Positions 1 to 8,361 are shown, counted from the first letter of the stretch. The stretch is DNA of 53,310 nt from Acidimicrobiaceae bacterium (GCA_003155915.1 PMFA01000006.1:1-53310), one strand, 5' to 3'. Notes: generated from the sequence alone by a model not told the origin. A program made the numbers and translations.

Positions 1-873
1 GAAGTGCACCGAGCCGTAGCCCTCGTCAGGCAGCGTGAAGTCTCCGACCTCGAGCGTGATGGTTTCTTGCGGCCGCAGTCCGGCGTACAGGCCCAAGATT
101 GTCATCAGCCACCAGGTCCAACTTCGTGGCTGGTGGTTGCGTAGGTTGGCCACGACTGCCTGTGCCTCTTCGAGCGAGGCAACGACTATCTCGGGCTTGG
201 GTTGCTTGTTCACTTTGCGGTCGCTCTCGCCGTCTTCGGTGGCCGGCCACTGGTTCGACGTCAGCAGTCCGGCGCGCACGGCGTGGTCTAACGCACGCTT
301 GGCGAGCTTCACATTCCGCCCCGCGGTTAGTGCGCCGAGCCGGCCACCTTCGATTCGCGTTCGCAGGCGTGCGTCGATGAGCTTGAGCATCTCCTCGTCG
401 AGCTCTGAGAGCAGGAGTGAGTGGTGTTTGACCCACAATACGAGTTGTGGGGGAAGTACCACACCCGGCGTGGTTATCCAGCGGCGCATCGCCGAACGCT
501 CAGGAGTCGTCCAGGTGACGTCACTCTCAGTTGCGACTTCGACGAACCGCGTCAGCGTGACGCCCGACGTACGGCGCGAGTTCGGTGCGCTCGTCACGGC
601 ATCGGCGCGGTAGAACTCCTGGCACCATTCGGCCACCCGCAATTTTCGTGCATCAACCTTGGTGGCTGGTAACAGCGTTCGCGCGTTCCAGCGCACACCG
701 TCGGCCACCGCCTTCTCGAGGGTCTTGCGAAACGCGTCTGCGTCCTCCTCGAGCGGAAAGTTGCGCTCGGTCGCCACACCATCGACTGACCAGCGCACGC
801 GGAACGGCGAGGCCCGGTCATAACGGGGCTTCTCGCGCTCCTTCGGCTGAACCTTGACGGACTGGCGGCTCAC
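1..873 (-). CDS. Tyrosine-type site-specific integrase, partial (3' end outside window)
   Basis: Reading the minus strand from a GTG at 873 gives an uninterrupted frame to the window edge (about 291 residues). The N-terminal part (residues 1-60) is basic and resembles an arm-binding region, the middle is an alpha-helical core-binding domain, and the last visible part contains LGLYAGLRPQE, the region around the first catalytic Arg of tyrosine recombinases. The remaining catalytic His-x-x-Arg and Tyr would lie to the left of the window. The GTG start overlaps the stop of the upstream excisionase-like gene (GTGA), so the two are probably co-translated. The role would be integration and excision of a mobile element whose end is the tRNA fragment at 1278-1327. 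Family call is firm; completeness of the enzyme cannot be judged. Confidence 0.85.
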   Translation of the reverse strand, partial: MSRQSVKVQPKEREKPRYDRASPFRVRWSVDGVATERNFPLEEDADAFRKTLEKAVADGVRWNARTLLPATKVDARKLRVAEWCQEFYRADAVTSAPNSRRTSGVTLTRFVEVATESDVTWTTPERSAMRRWITTPGVVLPPQLVLWVKHHSLLLSELDEEMLKLIDARLRTRIEGGRLGALTAGRNVKLAKRALDHAVRAGLLTSNQWPATEDGESDRKVNKQPKPEIVVASLEEAQAVVANLRNHQPRSWTWWLMTILGLYAGLRPQETITLEVGDFTLPDEGYGSVHF

Positions 874-1058
874 GAGAGCACCAGCTGGTCGAACCAGCTA
901 TCCAAGTCCGTCTCGGCGCAGCGCCACTCCTGGTTGGGTAACTGGCGCATCCTCGGTCCCTTGCCATCCTTCATCCAGAGGTCGAGGGTTGAGCGGGCGC
1001 ACCCGATGCGCACCATCACCTCGGCCTTCGTCAGCCAGACTTTCGATTCGCGTGCCAT
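870..1058 (-). CDS. Excisionase-like / AlpA-type helix-turn-helix protein
   Basis: A 62-residue protein starting MARESKVWLTKAEVM. Residues 8-40 have the MerR/AlpA-like winged-helix pattern of small excisionases (a tryptophan-led strand, a helix-turn-helix with GCARSTLDLW, then a basic wing with KGPRM), and the C-terminus carries a short WFDQL helix. The frame is open further upstream to 1187, but the ATG at 1058 gives the natural family length. It is the first gene of a two-gene unit with the integrase, whose GTG overlaps this gene's TGA by 4 bp. The likely job is directing the recombination reaction towards excision, or regulating the element; this is inferred from size, fold pattern and position. 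Confidence 0.7.
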   Translation of the reverse strand: MARESKVWLTKAEVMVRIGCARSTLDLWMKDGKGPRMRQLPNQEWRCAETDLDSWFDQLVLS

Positions 1059-1202
1059 TTCAGTACCAACTTTCTGACGACCTGTGTGATCGACAGATGA
1101 GACGGTGCCGATTACTCGTAGCGCGGCAGTCGCCGTCAGTTGGGAGCGGCTGGGTATGGCTGGTCTTGGGAGGACCAAAATGGGCAATTCTGGGCGGATT
1201 CT

Positions 1203-1245
1203 GGGGCAAAAAGTGCAGCAGGTTGCTGCCTAATTGCGTTGCCCC
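1203..1245. repeat. Nested inverted repeats beside the attachment site
   Basis: Outer arms GGGGCAA (1203-1209) and TTGCCCC (1239-1245) enclose inner arms GCAGCA (1215-1220) and TGCTGC (1224-1229) with a 3-nt loop. Just upstream, ATTCTGGG occurs twice with an 11-bp period (1187-1194 and 1198-1205). The stretch lies between the excisionase start and the tRNA fragment, where integrase and excisionase binding sites are normally found. It could instead be a transcription terminator. The role is inferred from position only. Confidence 0.4.
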
Positions 1246-1277
1246 TGGTCAGGATGGCGGCAGAATGGGAAAGAGTG

Positions 1278-1327
1278 TCGGCCTTCGGAACCGAGTGTCG
1301 GGGGTTCAAATCCCTCCAGCCGCACCA
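1278..1327 (+). pseudogene. 3' half of tRNA-Arg(UCG), probable attachment site (attR)
   Basis: The anticodon arm (1278-1294, loop CTTCGGA, anticodon UCG at 1285-1287), a five-base variable loop, a T arm (GGGGG at 1300-1304, TTCAAAT loop, CCCTC), the 3' acceptor strand CAGCCGC (1317-1323), discriminator A and encoded CCA (1325-1327) are all present. The matching 5' acceptor strand GCGGCTG and a D arm are absent where they should start, near 1251. Losing exactly the 5' half next to an integrase and excisionase is what integration into a tRNA gene leaves at the distal junction. The intact copy would be at the other end of the element, outside the window. One anticodon-stem pair (C1282-A1290) is mismatched. 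Confidence 0.7.
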
Positions 1328-1553
1328 CATGAACGACGGCCAATGGAAGGCCCTCTGAACCTCCTGACGTGGACTTCAACTTCACTTGATGTCACTGCCC
1401 CCTTCGAATGAGAGTGGGGAACCGGCGTAATCGAAGGGGTCTGGCCCATTGTTCGGGTGCAGAGCGAATTGATACGTGTCCTTCGATGCTGCGTATCGCG
1501 TTTCTCACGAACGGCGGTACTCTCTCATTTAGATCAAAAGAAGAGAGTTGGCC

Positions 1554-2507
1554 GTGGCCGACGAATCGATTCAGCCGAATGATGAGCTGGGAGCCGAAGT
1601 CGTGTCGGGCGCCGAAACCGCCGGCCCGTCGATGAAGGTCGCGATCATTGGAATCTCTCTGGTCGTCATGGTCGTGGCGATCGCCGTCGGATTTCGGCTT
1701 TCTGGATCTTCGTCAGCCGGCGCCAATACCGCCATTCGCGGGGCACTTGTTTCAACGTTCGCCAAGAACACCGCCGACCTCACGATCTCAGAGTCGATCG
1801 ACGTAGAAGGTCAAATTGGCACGGCTCAGGGAATCGGCAAATGTGATCTCCGGTCCGACGCCTGTACTGCCACGCTCGAGTATCGAGGCGCGTTAGCTCA
1901 ATTGGGTACCGAATCCATGGTGTATTCGAATCGAATCATGTATCTCAAGTTGGCGGGAACTGTGGGCGCGAGCTTTCCGACGCCGTGGATCTCGTTGCCC
2001 TTTAAAGCCTCCAATCGACCGTCGGCGTTGGGATCGACCGGGAGCCCACTCGCGGGATTGGCGTTGTTGACTCGTAACGGCGCCGTCTTGAAAGACGAAG
2101 GGATGGTCGAGGTCGATGGTGTCTCGATGCACCAATACGGCGTGACAATCGGCAAGTCGGGCGGCCAGAGCGTCGTCAGCCGCACGGCGTCAGGTCTTCC
2201 AACGTGGTTGATAAATCCCACGACCGAGGGTCCACTGGGTGCGCATTCGGTGACGTTCGATGTCAACGCCGCCGGGAAGATTGGCCGGATCATGTTCACG
2301 ACGTCGGCCATTCAAGACCGCACGTTCGCCATCGTGCACGCGACCGAGACGGTAACGGGCTACGGCGCCCCCGTCACGATTGTCGTTCCGTCGAACAAAC
2401 AGTTGACGTTCGTCAACGCGTTGGCGGGAACGTTGACGAGGTACTGCGCTCCACCGCCGGGGATGCGCCTCGGTCCATCATCCAAGCCGATCGTCACTCG
2501 TCACTAA
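1554..2507 (+). CDS. Membrane-anchored extracytoplasmic protein, function unknown
   Basis: A protein of about 317 residues. A short polar N-terminus is followed by one strongly hydrophobic segment (about residues 29-48, IIGISLVVMVVAIAVGF), then a Ser/Gly/Ala linker and a roughly 260-residue exported domain rich in beta-strand patterns with Cys pairs. The overall plan (single anchor plus a soluble domain with many alternating hydrophobic residues) is reminiscent of actinobacterial LppX/LprG-like lipid-handling proteins, but no diagnostic motif was recognised and there is no lipobox. The GTG at 1554 is chosen because AAGAGAG lies 6 nt upstream; a TTG at 1548 is in the same frame but would overlap that site. 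It is monocistronic, between the element end and the pyrimidine module. Confidence 0.6.
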   Translation: MADESIQPNDELGAEVVSGAETAGPSMKVAIIGISLVVMVVAIAVGFRLSGSSSAGANTAIRGALVSTFAKNTADLTISESIDVEGQIGTAQGIGKCDLRSDACTATLEYRGALAQLGTESMVYSNRIMYLKLAGTVGASFPTPWISLPFKASNRPSALGSTGSPLAGLALLTRNGAVLKDEGMVEVDGVSMHQYGVTIGKSGGQSVVSRTASGLPTWLINPTTEGPLGAHSVTFDVNAAGKIGRIMFTTSAIQDRTFAIVHATETVTGYGAPVTIVVPSNKQLTFVNALAGTLTRYCAPPPGMRLGPSSKPIVTRH

Positions 2508-2621
2508 TCACGTGAAGTTCTCTGTCGCGGCCGACACGAGTCAACGGCGTCAGAAATCTTTGTCTATGGTTCTTTCTATTCGAAGGGTCACGATTGACGT
2601 GACGACTTGAGAGGAGGCACC

Positions 2622-3464
2622 ATGTCCGACGTGGTGAGAGCAGCGCTGGTGCAAACGGCGTGGACCGGCGACAAGGCTTCGATGATCGATCTCCACGAGC
2701 ATCACGCTCGGGCGGCCGCCTCACAAGGCGCCCAAGTGATCTGCTTCCAAGAGCTCTTCTACGGTCCGTACTTCTGTCAGGTCCAAGACGCGACCTTCTA
2801 CGACTACGCCGAATTCGTGCCGGAAGGTCCGACGACGCAGCGCTTCATGGCCCTCGCGGCTGAGTTGAACATGGTCATGATCTTGCCCGTCTACGAGATG
2901 GAACAAGAGGGCGTCCTCTACAACACCGCCGCGGTCATCGACGCCGACGGAACGTACCTCGGCAAATACCGCAAGACGCACATCCCCCAGGTGAGCGGTT
3001 TCTGGGAGAAGTTCTACTTTCGTCCGGGCAACCTCGGCTTTCCGATCTTCGATACGGCCGTGGGACGGATTGGCGTCTACATCTGTTACGACCGACACTT
3101 TCCCGAAGGGTGGCGCGCCCTGGGCCTCGCCGGCGCCAAGATCGTCTTCAATCCTTCGGCGACCAGTCGCGGCCTGTCGGCCTACCTCTGGCAACTGGAG
3201 CAGCCCGCCTCAGCCGTCGCGAACGAGTACTTCGTCGGTGCCATCAACCGCGTCGGCGTGGAAGAACTCGGCACGAACGACTTCTACGGCCAGAGCTACT
3301 TCGTGAATCCGCGCGGACAGTTCGTGGGAGACGTGGCGAGCACGTCCGATGAGGAATTGATCGTGCGCGACCTCGACATGGACCTCTTGAAAGAGGTCCG
3401 CGAGCAGTGGGCCTTCTACCGCGATCGCCGTCCCGACATGTACGAACCACTGACGGACTGGTAA
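2622..3464 (+). CDS. Nitrilase-superfamily N-carbamoyl amidohydrolase (beta-ureidopropionase type)
   Basis: 280 residues covering one carbon-nitrogen hydrolase domain. The catalytic triad is visible: Glu44 in FQELFYGPYF, Lys118 in YRKTHIP and Cys155 in YICYDRHFPE. The YFxPG and NPSATSRG stretches fit the beta-ureidopropionase / N-carbamoylputrescine amidase branch. The expected reaction is hydrolysis of an N-carbamoyl amine or amino acid to the amine, CO2 and ammonia. The ATG at 2622 is preceded by GAGGAGG; an in-frame upstream extension to 2607 runs through that site and is rejected. The next gene, a dihydropyrimidinase, begins immediately after the stop, so the pair would carry out steps two and three of reductive pyrimidine or hydantoin breakdown. 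Substrate (carbamoyl-beta-alanine versus another ureide) is inferred from that neighbour. Confidence 0.88.
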   Translation: MSDVVRAALVQTAWTGDKASMIDLHEHHARAAASQGAQVICFQELFYGPYFCQVQDATFYDYAEFVPEGPTTQRFMALAAELNMVMILPVYEMEQEGVLYNTAAVIDADGTYLGKYRKTHIPQVSGFWEKFYFRPGNLGFPIFDTAVGRIGVYICYDRHFPEGWRALGLAGAKIVFNPSATSRGLSAYLWQLEQPASAVANEYFVGAINRVGVEELGTNDFYGQSYFVNPRGQFVGDVASTSDEELIVRDLDMDLLKEVREQWAFYRDRRPDMYEPLTDW

Positions 3465-4880
3465 GTGTTGGCGCGCGTACTTATCTGCGGCGGTCTCGTG
3501 CTCTCGGCCACGGGAGCCCAGAACTACGACGTCTTGATTGACGGCGACGAGATCGCGGCGCTCGGCACGCCCGGCTACTTCGAAAGCGTGAAACCAACCT
3601 GCGACCGGGTGCTCGACGCGTCGGGCAAATACGTCATCCCCGGTGGCGTCGACGTCCACACCCACATGGAGCTGCCCTTTGGCGGCACGAACGCTTCGGA
3701 CACGTTCGAGACGGGCACGATCGCCGCGGCCTTCGGCGGCACGACGTCGATCGTGGACTTCGCGGTACAACGCACTGGCGAGGACGTGCACGACGGGTTG
3801 GCCGCGTGGCACGAGAATGCCGACGGGAACTGCGCGATCGACTACGGCTTCCACCAAATCATCGGCGGCGTCGACGACGCGGCGCTGAAGGCGATGGCGG
3901 ACCTCACGAACAGCGAAGGCGTCACGAGCTTCAAACTGTTCATGGCCTACCCCGGTGTCTTCTACTCCGACGACGGTCAAATCCTTCGCGCGATGCAAAC
4001 CGCCGCGGACCTGGGTGCCACGATCATGATGCACGCCGAGAACGGCCCCGCCATCGACGTCCTCGTCGCCCAAGCGCTCGAGCGTGGGGAGACCGATCCT
4101 CGCTATCACTCGCTGACGAGGCCGGTTGAGTTGGAAGAAGAGGCGACGCATCGAGCGATCATGCTGGCGAAGGTCACCAAGGCGCCGCTCTATATCGTCC
4201 ATGTGAGCTCATCTGATGCCGTCGAAACGATCGCTCGGGCGCGCGGTCTCGGCGCCAACGTCTTCGCCGAGACCTGTCCCCAGTACCTCTACTTGAGTCT
4301 CGAGGAGCATCTTTCCAAGCCCGGTTTCGAAGGAGCGGCCTACGTCTGTTCGACGCCGCTTCGTTCGCGCGCCGAAGGACACCAGGAATCACTGTGGCGA
4401 GCACTTCGCACGAACGACGTGTCGGTCGTCAGCACCGACCACTGTCCGTTCTGTATGAAAGACCAGAAGGAGTTAGGACTGGGCAACTTCTCCAAGATCC
4501 CCAACGGCATCGGCTCGGTCGAGCACCGGATGGACCTGCTGTACCAGGGCGTCGTCACCGGCGAGATAACCCTGTCGCGCTGGGTGGAGCTGGCCTCGAC
4601 GACGCCCGCGCGGATGTTCGGGCTGTACCCGCGAAAGGGAGTGATCGCACCGGGGTCCGACGCCGACATCGTCATCTACGACCCGAAGGGCACGACCGAT
4701 ATCAGCGTGAAGACGCACCACATGAACATGGACCACTCGGCCTTCGAGGGCACGCATATCGACGGCCGGGTCGTGACCGTGCTCTCGCGCGGTCGGATCG
4801 TCGTCGAGAACAACACGTTCACCGGTGCGGTCGGACACGGGAAGTTCTTGCGTCGGGGCCTCAGTCAGTACCTGGTGTAG
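3465..4880 (+). CDS. hydA: Dihydropyrimidinase / hydantoinase
   Basis: 471 residues, the usual length of cyclic amidohydrolases of this family. Metal-site residues are in place: His65 and His67 (GVDVHTHMELP), the lysine to be carbamylated at 157 (SFKLFMAYPG), His190 (MMHAENG), His246 (IVHVSS) and Asp325 (STDHCPF). It would open dihydropyrimidine or 5-substituted hydantoin rings to N-carbamoyl amino acids, the substrates of the preceding enzyme. The GTG start follows the upstream TAA with no gap, implying translational coupling; a TTG at 3468 is the only close alternative. The 47-nt gap to the LLM-family oxidoreductase suggests a three-gene operon. No dihydropyrimidine dehydrogenase is seen in the window. 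Confidence 0.92.
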   Translation: MLARVLICGGLVLSATGAQNYDVLIDGDEIAALGTPGYFESVKPTCDRVLDASGKYVIPGGVDVHTHMELPFGGTNASDTFETGTIAAAFGGTTSIVDFAVQRTGEDVHDGLAAWHENADGNCAIDYGFHQIIGGVDDAALKAMADLTNSEGVTSFKLFMAYPGVFYSDDGQILRAMQTAADLGATIMMHAENGPAIDVLVAQALERGETDPRYHSLTRPVELEEEATHRAIMLAKVTKAPLYIVHVSSSDAVETIARARGLGANVFAETCPQYLYLSLEEHLSKPGFEGAAYVCSTPLRSRAEGHQESLWRALRTNDVSVVSTDHCPFCMKDQKELGLGNFSKIPNGIGSVEHRMDLLYQGVVTGEITLSRWVELASTTPARMFGLYPRKGVIAPGSDADIVIYDPKGTTDISVKTHHMNMDHSAFEGTHIDGRVVTVLSRGRIVVENNTFTGAVGHGKFLRRGLSQYLV

Positions 4881-4927
4881 GACGTCGCCGAGGCGTTCGA
4901 CGTGACCATCAAGTGAAGGGAGTGACC

Positions 4928-5950
4928 ATGGAGTTCGGTGTTGTCCTGCAGACGAATCCTCCGGCCTCTCGCGTCGTTGAAGTGGCCACGCGCGCCGAAC
5001 AACTCGGATTCCACTACGCGTGGACCTTTGACTCGCACATCTTGTGGGAAGAACCCTTCGTGATCTACAGCCAGATACTGGCCTCGACGCGCACGATCAA
5101 AGTCGGTCCGATGGTCACCAACCCGGCCACGCGCGACTGGACGGTGACCGCGAGCCTCTTTGCGACATTGAACGAGATGTACGGCAACCGCACGGTCTGT
5201 GGTATCGGTCGCGGCGACTCGGCCGTTCGCGTGACGAATGGCAAGCCCACGACGCTCGCCACACTGCGTGATTCGATCGAAGTGATTCGCGAACTCGCGA
5301 ATGGCCGTTCGGTCGAGTATCACGGTTCGATATTGCAGTTTCCGTGGGTCGTCGACAGTGAACTGGAGGTCTGGGTCGCGGCCTACGGTCCGAAGGCGCT
5401 CACGCTCGCCGGCGAAGTCGGCGACGGCTTCATTTTGCAACTGGCCGATCCCGACATCGCGCGACGGATGATCACCGCGGTCCGTGAGGCGGCTGCGAAC
5501 GCCGGGCGCGACCCGGCGTCGTTGACGTTCTGTGTCGCGGCGCCAGCCTACGTCGGTGACGACCTCGCGCACCAGCGCGACCAGTGTCGTTGGTTCGGCG
5601 GCATGGTTGGAAATCACGTCGCCGACATCGTCGAGCGTTACGGGAGCGATCACGGTTCATCGATCCCGCCAGCGCTGACCGAGTACATCAAGGGACGCGA
5701 GGGCTACGACTACGCCGAACACGGGCGCGCTGGAAACACGCACACCGAATTCGTGCCCGATGAAGTCATCGATCGGTTCTGTCTGCTGGGACCGGTGGAG
5801 CGCCACCTCGAACGTCTCGAGGAGTTGCGCGCGCTGGGCGTCGACCAGTTCGCGCTCTATCTGCAGCACGACGCCAATTCCGAGACGCTCGAGGCCTACG
5901 GCGAAATGATCATTCCGATGATGAACGAGTCCTCAACATCGACGTCGTAG
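4928..5950 (+). CDS. LLM-class (luciferase-like) F420- or FMN-dependent oxidoreductase
   Basis: 340 residues forming one luciferase-like TIM-barrel domain: MEFGVVLQTNPP start, HYAWTFDSH around the first strand-loops, VGPMVTNPATRD, the GIGRGDSAVR motif and ELEVWVAAYGPKAL. These resemble the F420-type LLM family close to methylene-tetrahydromethanopterin reductase that is often found next to dihydropyrimidinase genes. ATG at 4928 is preceded by GAAGGGAG; the open frame continues upstream through hydA but that extension is a shadow. The position suggests it acts on the pyrimidine or hydantoin pathway, perhaps the ring redox step, but neither cofactor nor substrate can be proved from sequence. 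Confidence 0.82.
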   Translation: MEFGVVLQTNPPASRVVEVATRAEQLGFHYAWTFDSHILWEEPFVIYSQILASTRTIKVGPMVTNPATRDWTVTASLFATLNEMYGNRTVCGIGRGDSAVRVTNGKPTTLATLRDSIEVIRELANGRSVEYHGSILQFPWVVDSELEVWVAAYGPKALTLAGEVGDGFILQLADPDIARRMITAVREAAANAGRDPASLTFCVAAPAYVGDDLAHQRDQCRWFGGMVGNHVADIVERYGSDHGSSIPPALTEYIKGREGYDYAEHGRAGNTHTEFVPDEVIDRFCLLGPVERHLERLEELRALGVDQFALYLQHDANSETLEAYGEMIIPMMNESSTSTS

Positions 5951-6105
5951 TCGACCGTTTCGGTCTCGCGGAACTTCCCCGGTAGGGACCACGGGAACCG
6001 GGCGATATTTGAGGCGCTGGTAAGGTCTAAGGGTAAAGATTCCCCTCGAACGGGGCTTCGATACTTGGTTGAAGTCGTCGAATCGGCTTCGAATGAGGAG
6101 ATTTT

Positions 6106-7299
6106 ATGAAGGTACTCGTACTCGGCGGCGACGGATTCTGTGGCTGGCCCACCTCGCTGCACCTCTCGGACAACGGCTACGACGTCATCGTCGTCGACAA
6201 CCTCAGTCGTCGCGAGATCGACCTCGAGCTCGAGGTCGAGTCACTGACCCCGATTCGACCGATGGGTGAGCGAATTCGTACGTGGAAGGAGTTGACCGGG
6301 AAGGACATTGGCTTCGTCAACCTCGACCTCGCCGAAGAGTATGAGCGGTTCCTCGAGCTACTGCGCGACGAGCGTCCCGACGCGATTGTGCATTTCGGTG
6401 AGCAGCGCGCGGCGCCGTATTCCATGCGCAACGCCGCGGCCAAGCGTTACACGGTCGACAACAACGTGCGAGGCACCCACAACGTTCTCGTCGCCATCGT
6501 GGAGAGCGGTCTCGACATTGCTCTCGTGCACCTCGGCACCATGGGCGTCTACGGCTACGGCTGGTCCGGCTCGGCGCCGATCCCCGAGGGCTACCTCACC
6601 GTGAAGGTACCCACTCCCGACGGCGAGATCGAGCGCGAGATCCTGCACCCGGCCAACCCCGGCTCGGTGTATCACATGACCAAGACGCTCGACCAACTGC
6701 TCTTCGCCTTCTACGCGAAGAACGACCAACTGCGCATCACCGACCTCCACCAGGGCATCGTGTGGGGAACGCAAACACCACAGACCGTGCTCGACGAACG
6801 GCTTATCAACCGCTTCGACTACGACGGTGACTACGGCACGGTGCTGAATCGCTTCTTGATGCAGGCGGCCATCGGTCACCCGTTGACGGTGCACGGCACC
6901 GGCGGACAGACGCGCGCCTTTATCCATATCCGCGACACGGTCCGGTGCATCCAAATCGCCTTGGAGAATCCGCCGACGCGCGGAGACCAGGTCAGCGTCT
7001 TTAACCAGGTGACCGAGACCTACCGCGTGAGTGAACTCGCCGAACTGATCGCCAAGGAGACCGGCGTGAAGATCGCGCACTTGCCGAACCCCCGCAAGGA
7101 GGCCGTGGAGAACGAGCTCAACGTCAGCCGCGACCGCTTCATCGCGCTCGGACTTCACGCCACGACGCTCACCGAGGGCCTGCTCGAGGAGATTCGCGAC
7201 ATCGCCAACAAGTACAGCTACCGCGCCGACACGACGAAGATCATCGCGCGCTCGGTGTGGAATCAAGGTATGGAGACTTCACCGGACTTGGTTGGCTGA
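6106..7299 (+). CDS. sqdB: UDP-sulfoquinovose synthase (SQD1/SqdB family)
   Basis: 397 residues, an extended SDR-fold enzyme of the right length. The N-terminus LVLGGDGFCGWPTSLHLS is the hallmark nucleotide-binding loop of SQD1/SqdB. Thr145 (HLGTMGVYG), Tyr189 and Lys193 (YHMTK) make the catalytic set, and the VWGTQT segment and the FIHIRDTV region also fit. The enzyme joins sulfite to UDP-glucose to make UDP-sulfoquinovose, the head-group donor of the sulfolipid SQDG or of sulfoquinovosylated glycans. ATG 6106 has AGGAG upstream. No SqdX/SqdD-type glycosyltransferase lies nearby; the next gene, 36 nt downstream, is a sugar isomerase. A hairpin-like CCCC/GGGG pair at 6042-6055 precedes it. 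Confidence 0.88.
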   Translation: MKVLVLGGDGFCGWPTSLHLSDNGYDVIVVDNLSRREIDLELEVESLTPIRPMGERIRTWKELTGKDIGFVNLDLAEEYERFLELLRDERPDAIVHFGEQRAAPYSMRNAAAKRYTVDNNVRGTHNVLVAIVESGLDIALVHLGTMGVYGYGWSGSAPIPEGYLTVKVPTPDGEIEREILHPANPGSVYHMTKTLDQLLFAFYAKNDQLRITDLHQGIVWGTQTPQTVLDERLINRFDYDGDYGTVLNRFLMQAAIGHPLTVHGTGGQTRAFIHIRDTVRCIQIALENPPTRGDQVSVFNQVTETYRVSELAELIAKETGVKIAHLPNPRKEAVENELNVSRDRFIALGLHATTLTEGLLEEIRDIANKYSYRADTTKIIARSVWNQGMETSPDLVG

Positions 7300-7335
7300 G
7301 ACATCGAGTACCTCCAGGCTCGAAGGGACTAGCCG

Positions 7336-8361
7336 ATGACGACAATCTTCGAAGAGGAGATTCGCTCCCAGGGCGACATCCTTCGTCGACGCGCGGAACT
7401 CGGCATGCAACAGGCGCGCGACGCCGCTGGCTCGTGGCGAGACGTGGACTACGCACTCGTCGCGGCTCGTGGTTCTTCGGACAACGCCGCGGCGTTCTTC
7501 CAATACCTCGCCGGTCGTGAACTCGGTCTCGTGGTCGCACTGGCGACGCCGTCGCTCTTTCAAGACGAGCGGACCATGAAAGTCGACGGCGCCGGTGTGC
7601 TCGCCGTCTCCCAGTCGGGCAAATCTCCGGGCATGATCGAGGTCGTTCGAACGGCGCGCGCGCAGGGCCGTCCGAACGTCGTGGTCACCAACGACGCCCA
7701 CTCGCCACTCGCCCTCGAGGGAGATTCCGTGGTGGAACTCTTCACTGGACCGGAACGCGCTATCGCATCAACGAAGACCTTCACGTCGAGTTGTCACGCG
7801 TTGGCGCAGTTCGTCTCGGCTCTAAGCGGGAGTTCGCTCGACGGCCTCGACGCAGTGCCCGACATCATTGAGCGCACGGCCGAGTGGGCACTCACGAATG
7901 CCCTGCCGACTTCGCTACTGAACGCCGCGGGCGGACTGACGGTCGTCGGTCGCGGCATCGGCTACGCGAGCGCGGCGGAGATTTCGCTCAAGATTCGCGA
8001 AGTCACCGGAATCCGCTCCGAGGCCTACTCCGCACCCGACTACTTGCACGGGCCGATTGGTGCCGATGGGCAAGGTGCGACGCTGCTCGTCGTCGTGACC
8101 GACGAGATGGAAGACGAGATCGCGGCCAGTCTCATCGAGCAGTGCTCGCAGCGCGGTATGCGAACTGTTATGTTGCGCTCTTTCGAACACTCGCCACAGG
8201 CGAGTGACGCCGACATCGTGGTGCCCGAATCGATGGATAATTGGTGCCTTGGTTTGGCGTTGGTGGTGGTCGGACAGGTTTTGTCGTTGCGTCTGGGCGA
8301 ACTTCGCGGACGTCCGATTGATACTTCACCGGGACTTAACAAAGTCACACTCACGGCGTAA
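7336..8361 (+). CDS. SIS-domain sugar-phosphate isomerase/deaminase (GlmS-C / NagB-II-like)
   Basis: 341 residues with two SIS domains. The first holds ARGSSDNAAAFFQY and the phosphate-binding VSQSGKSPGMIEV; the second begins near GRGIGYASAAEISLKIRE, where the ExxLKxxE-like helix of GlmS-type isomerases is recognisable (EISLKIREV), followed by YLHGPIG. There is no glutaminase domain, so it is an isomerase-only paralogue such as glucosamine-6-phosphate deaminase type II or AgaS. The nearby GH20 hexosaminidase and oligosaccharide-type importer suggest it handles GlcN-6-phosphate or a related amino sugar. It follows sqdB closely on the same strand and ends 229 nt before the transporter gene. Confidence 0.8.
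   Translation: MTTIFEEEIRSQGDILRRRAELGMQQARDAAGSWRDVDYALVAARGSSDNAAAFFQYLAGRELGLVVALATPSLFQDERTMKVDGAGVLAVSQSGKSPGMIEVVRTARAQGRPNVVVTNDAHSPLALEGDSVVELFTGPERAIASTKTFTSSCHALAQFVSALSGSSLDGLDAVPDIIERTAEWALTNALPTSLLNAAGGLTVVGRGIGYASAAEISLKIREVTGIRSEAYSAPDYLHGPIGADGQGATLLVVVTDEMEDEIAASLIEQCSQRGMRTVMLRSFEHSPQASDADIVVPESMDNWCLGLALVVVGQVLSLRLGELRGRPIDTSPGLNKVTLTA

Noticed and set aside
1251-1327. Complete tRNA
   Set aside because: No acceptor strand GCGGCTG or D arm at the required distance; only the 3' half folds.
1136-1330. Minus-strand frame beginning with GWRDLNPRHS-like residues
   Set aside because: This is the familiar false translation of a tRNA 3' half; the nucleotide structure explains it fully.
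4394-4927. N-terminal extension of the LLM oxidoreductase
   Set aside because: Runs out of frame through hydA and is Arg/Pro/His-rich; a good ribosome binding site and family start lie at 4928.
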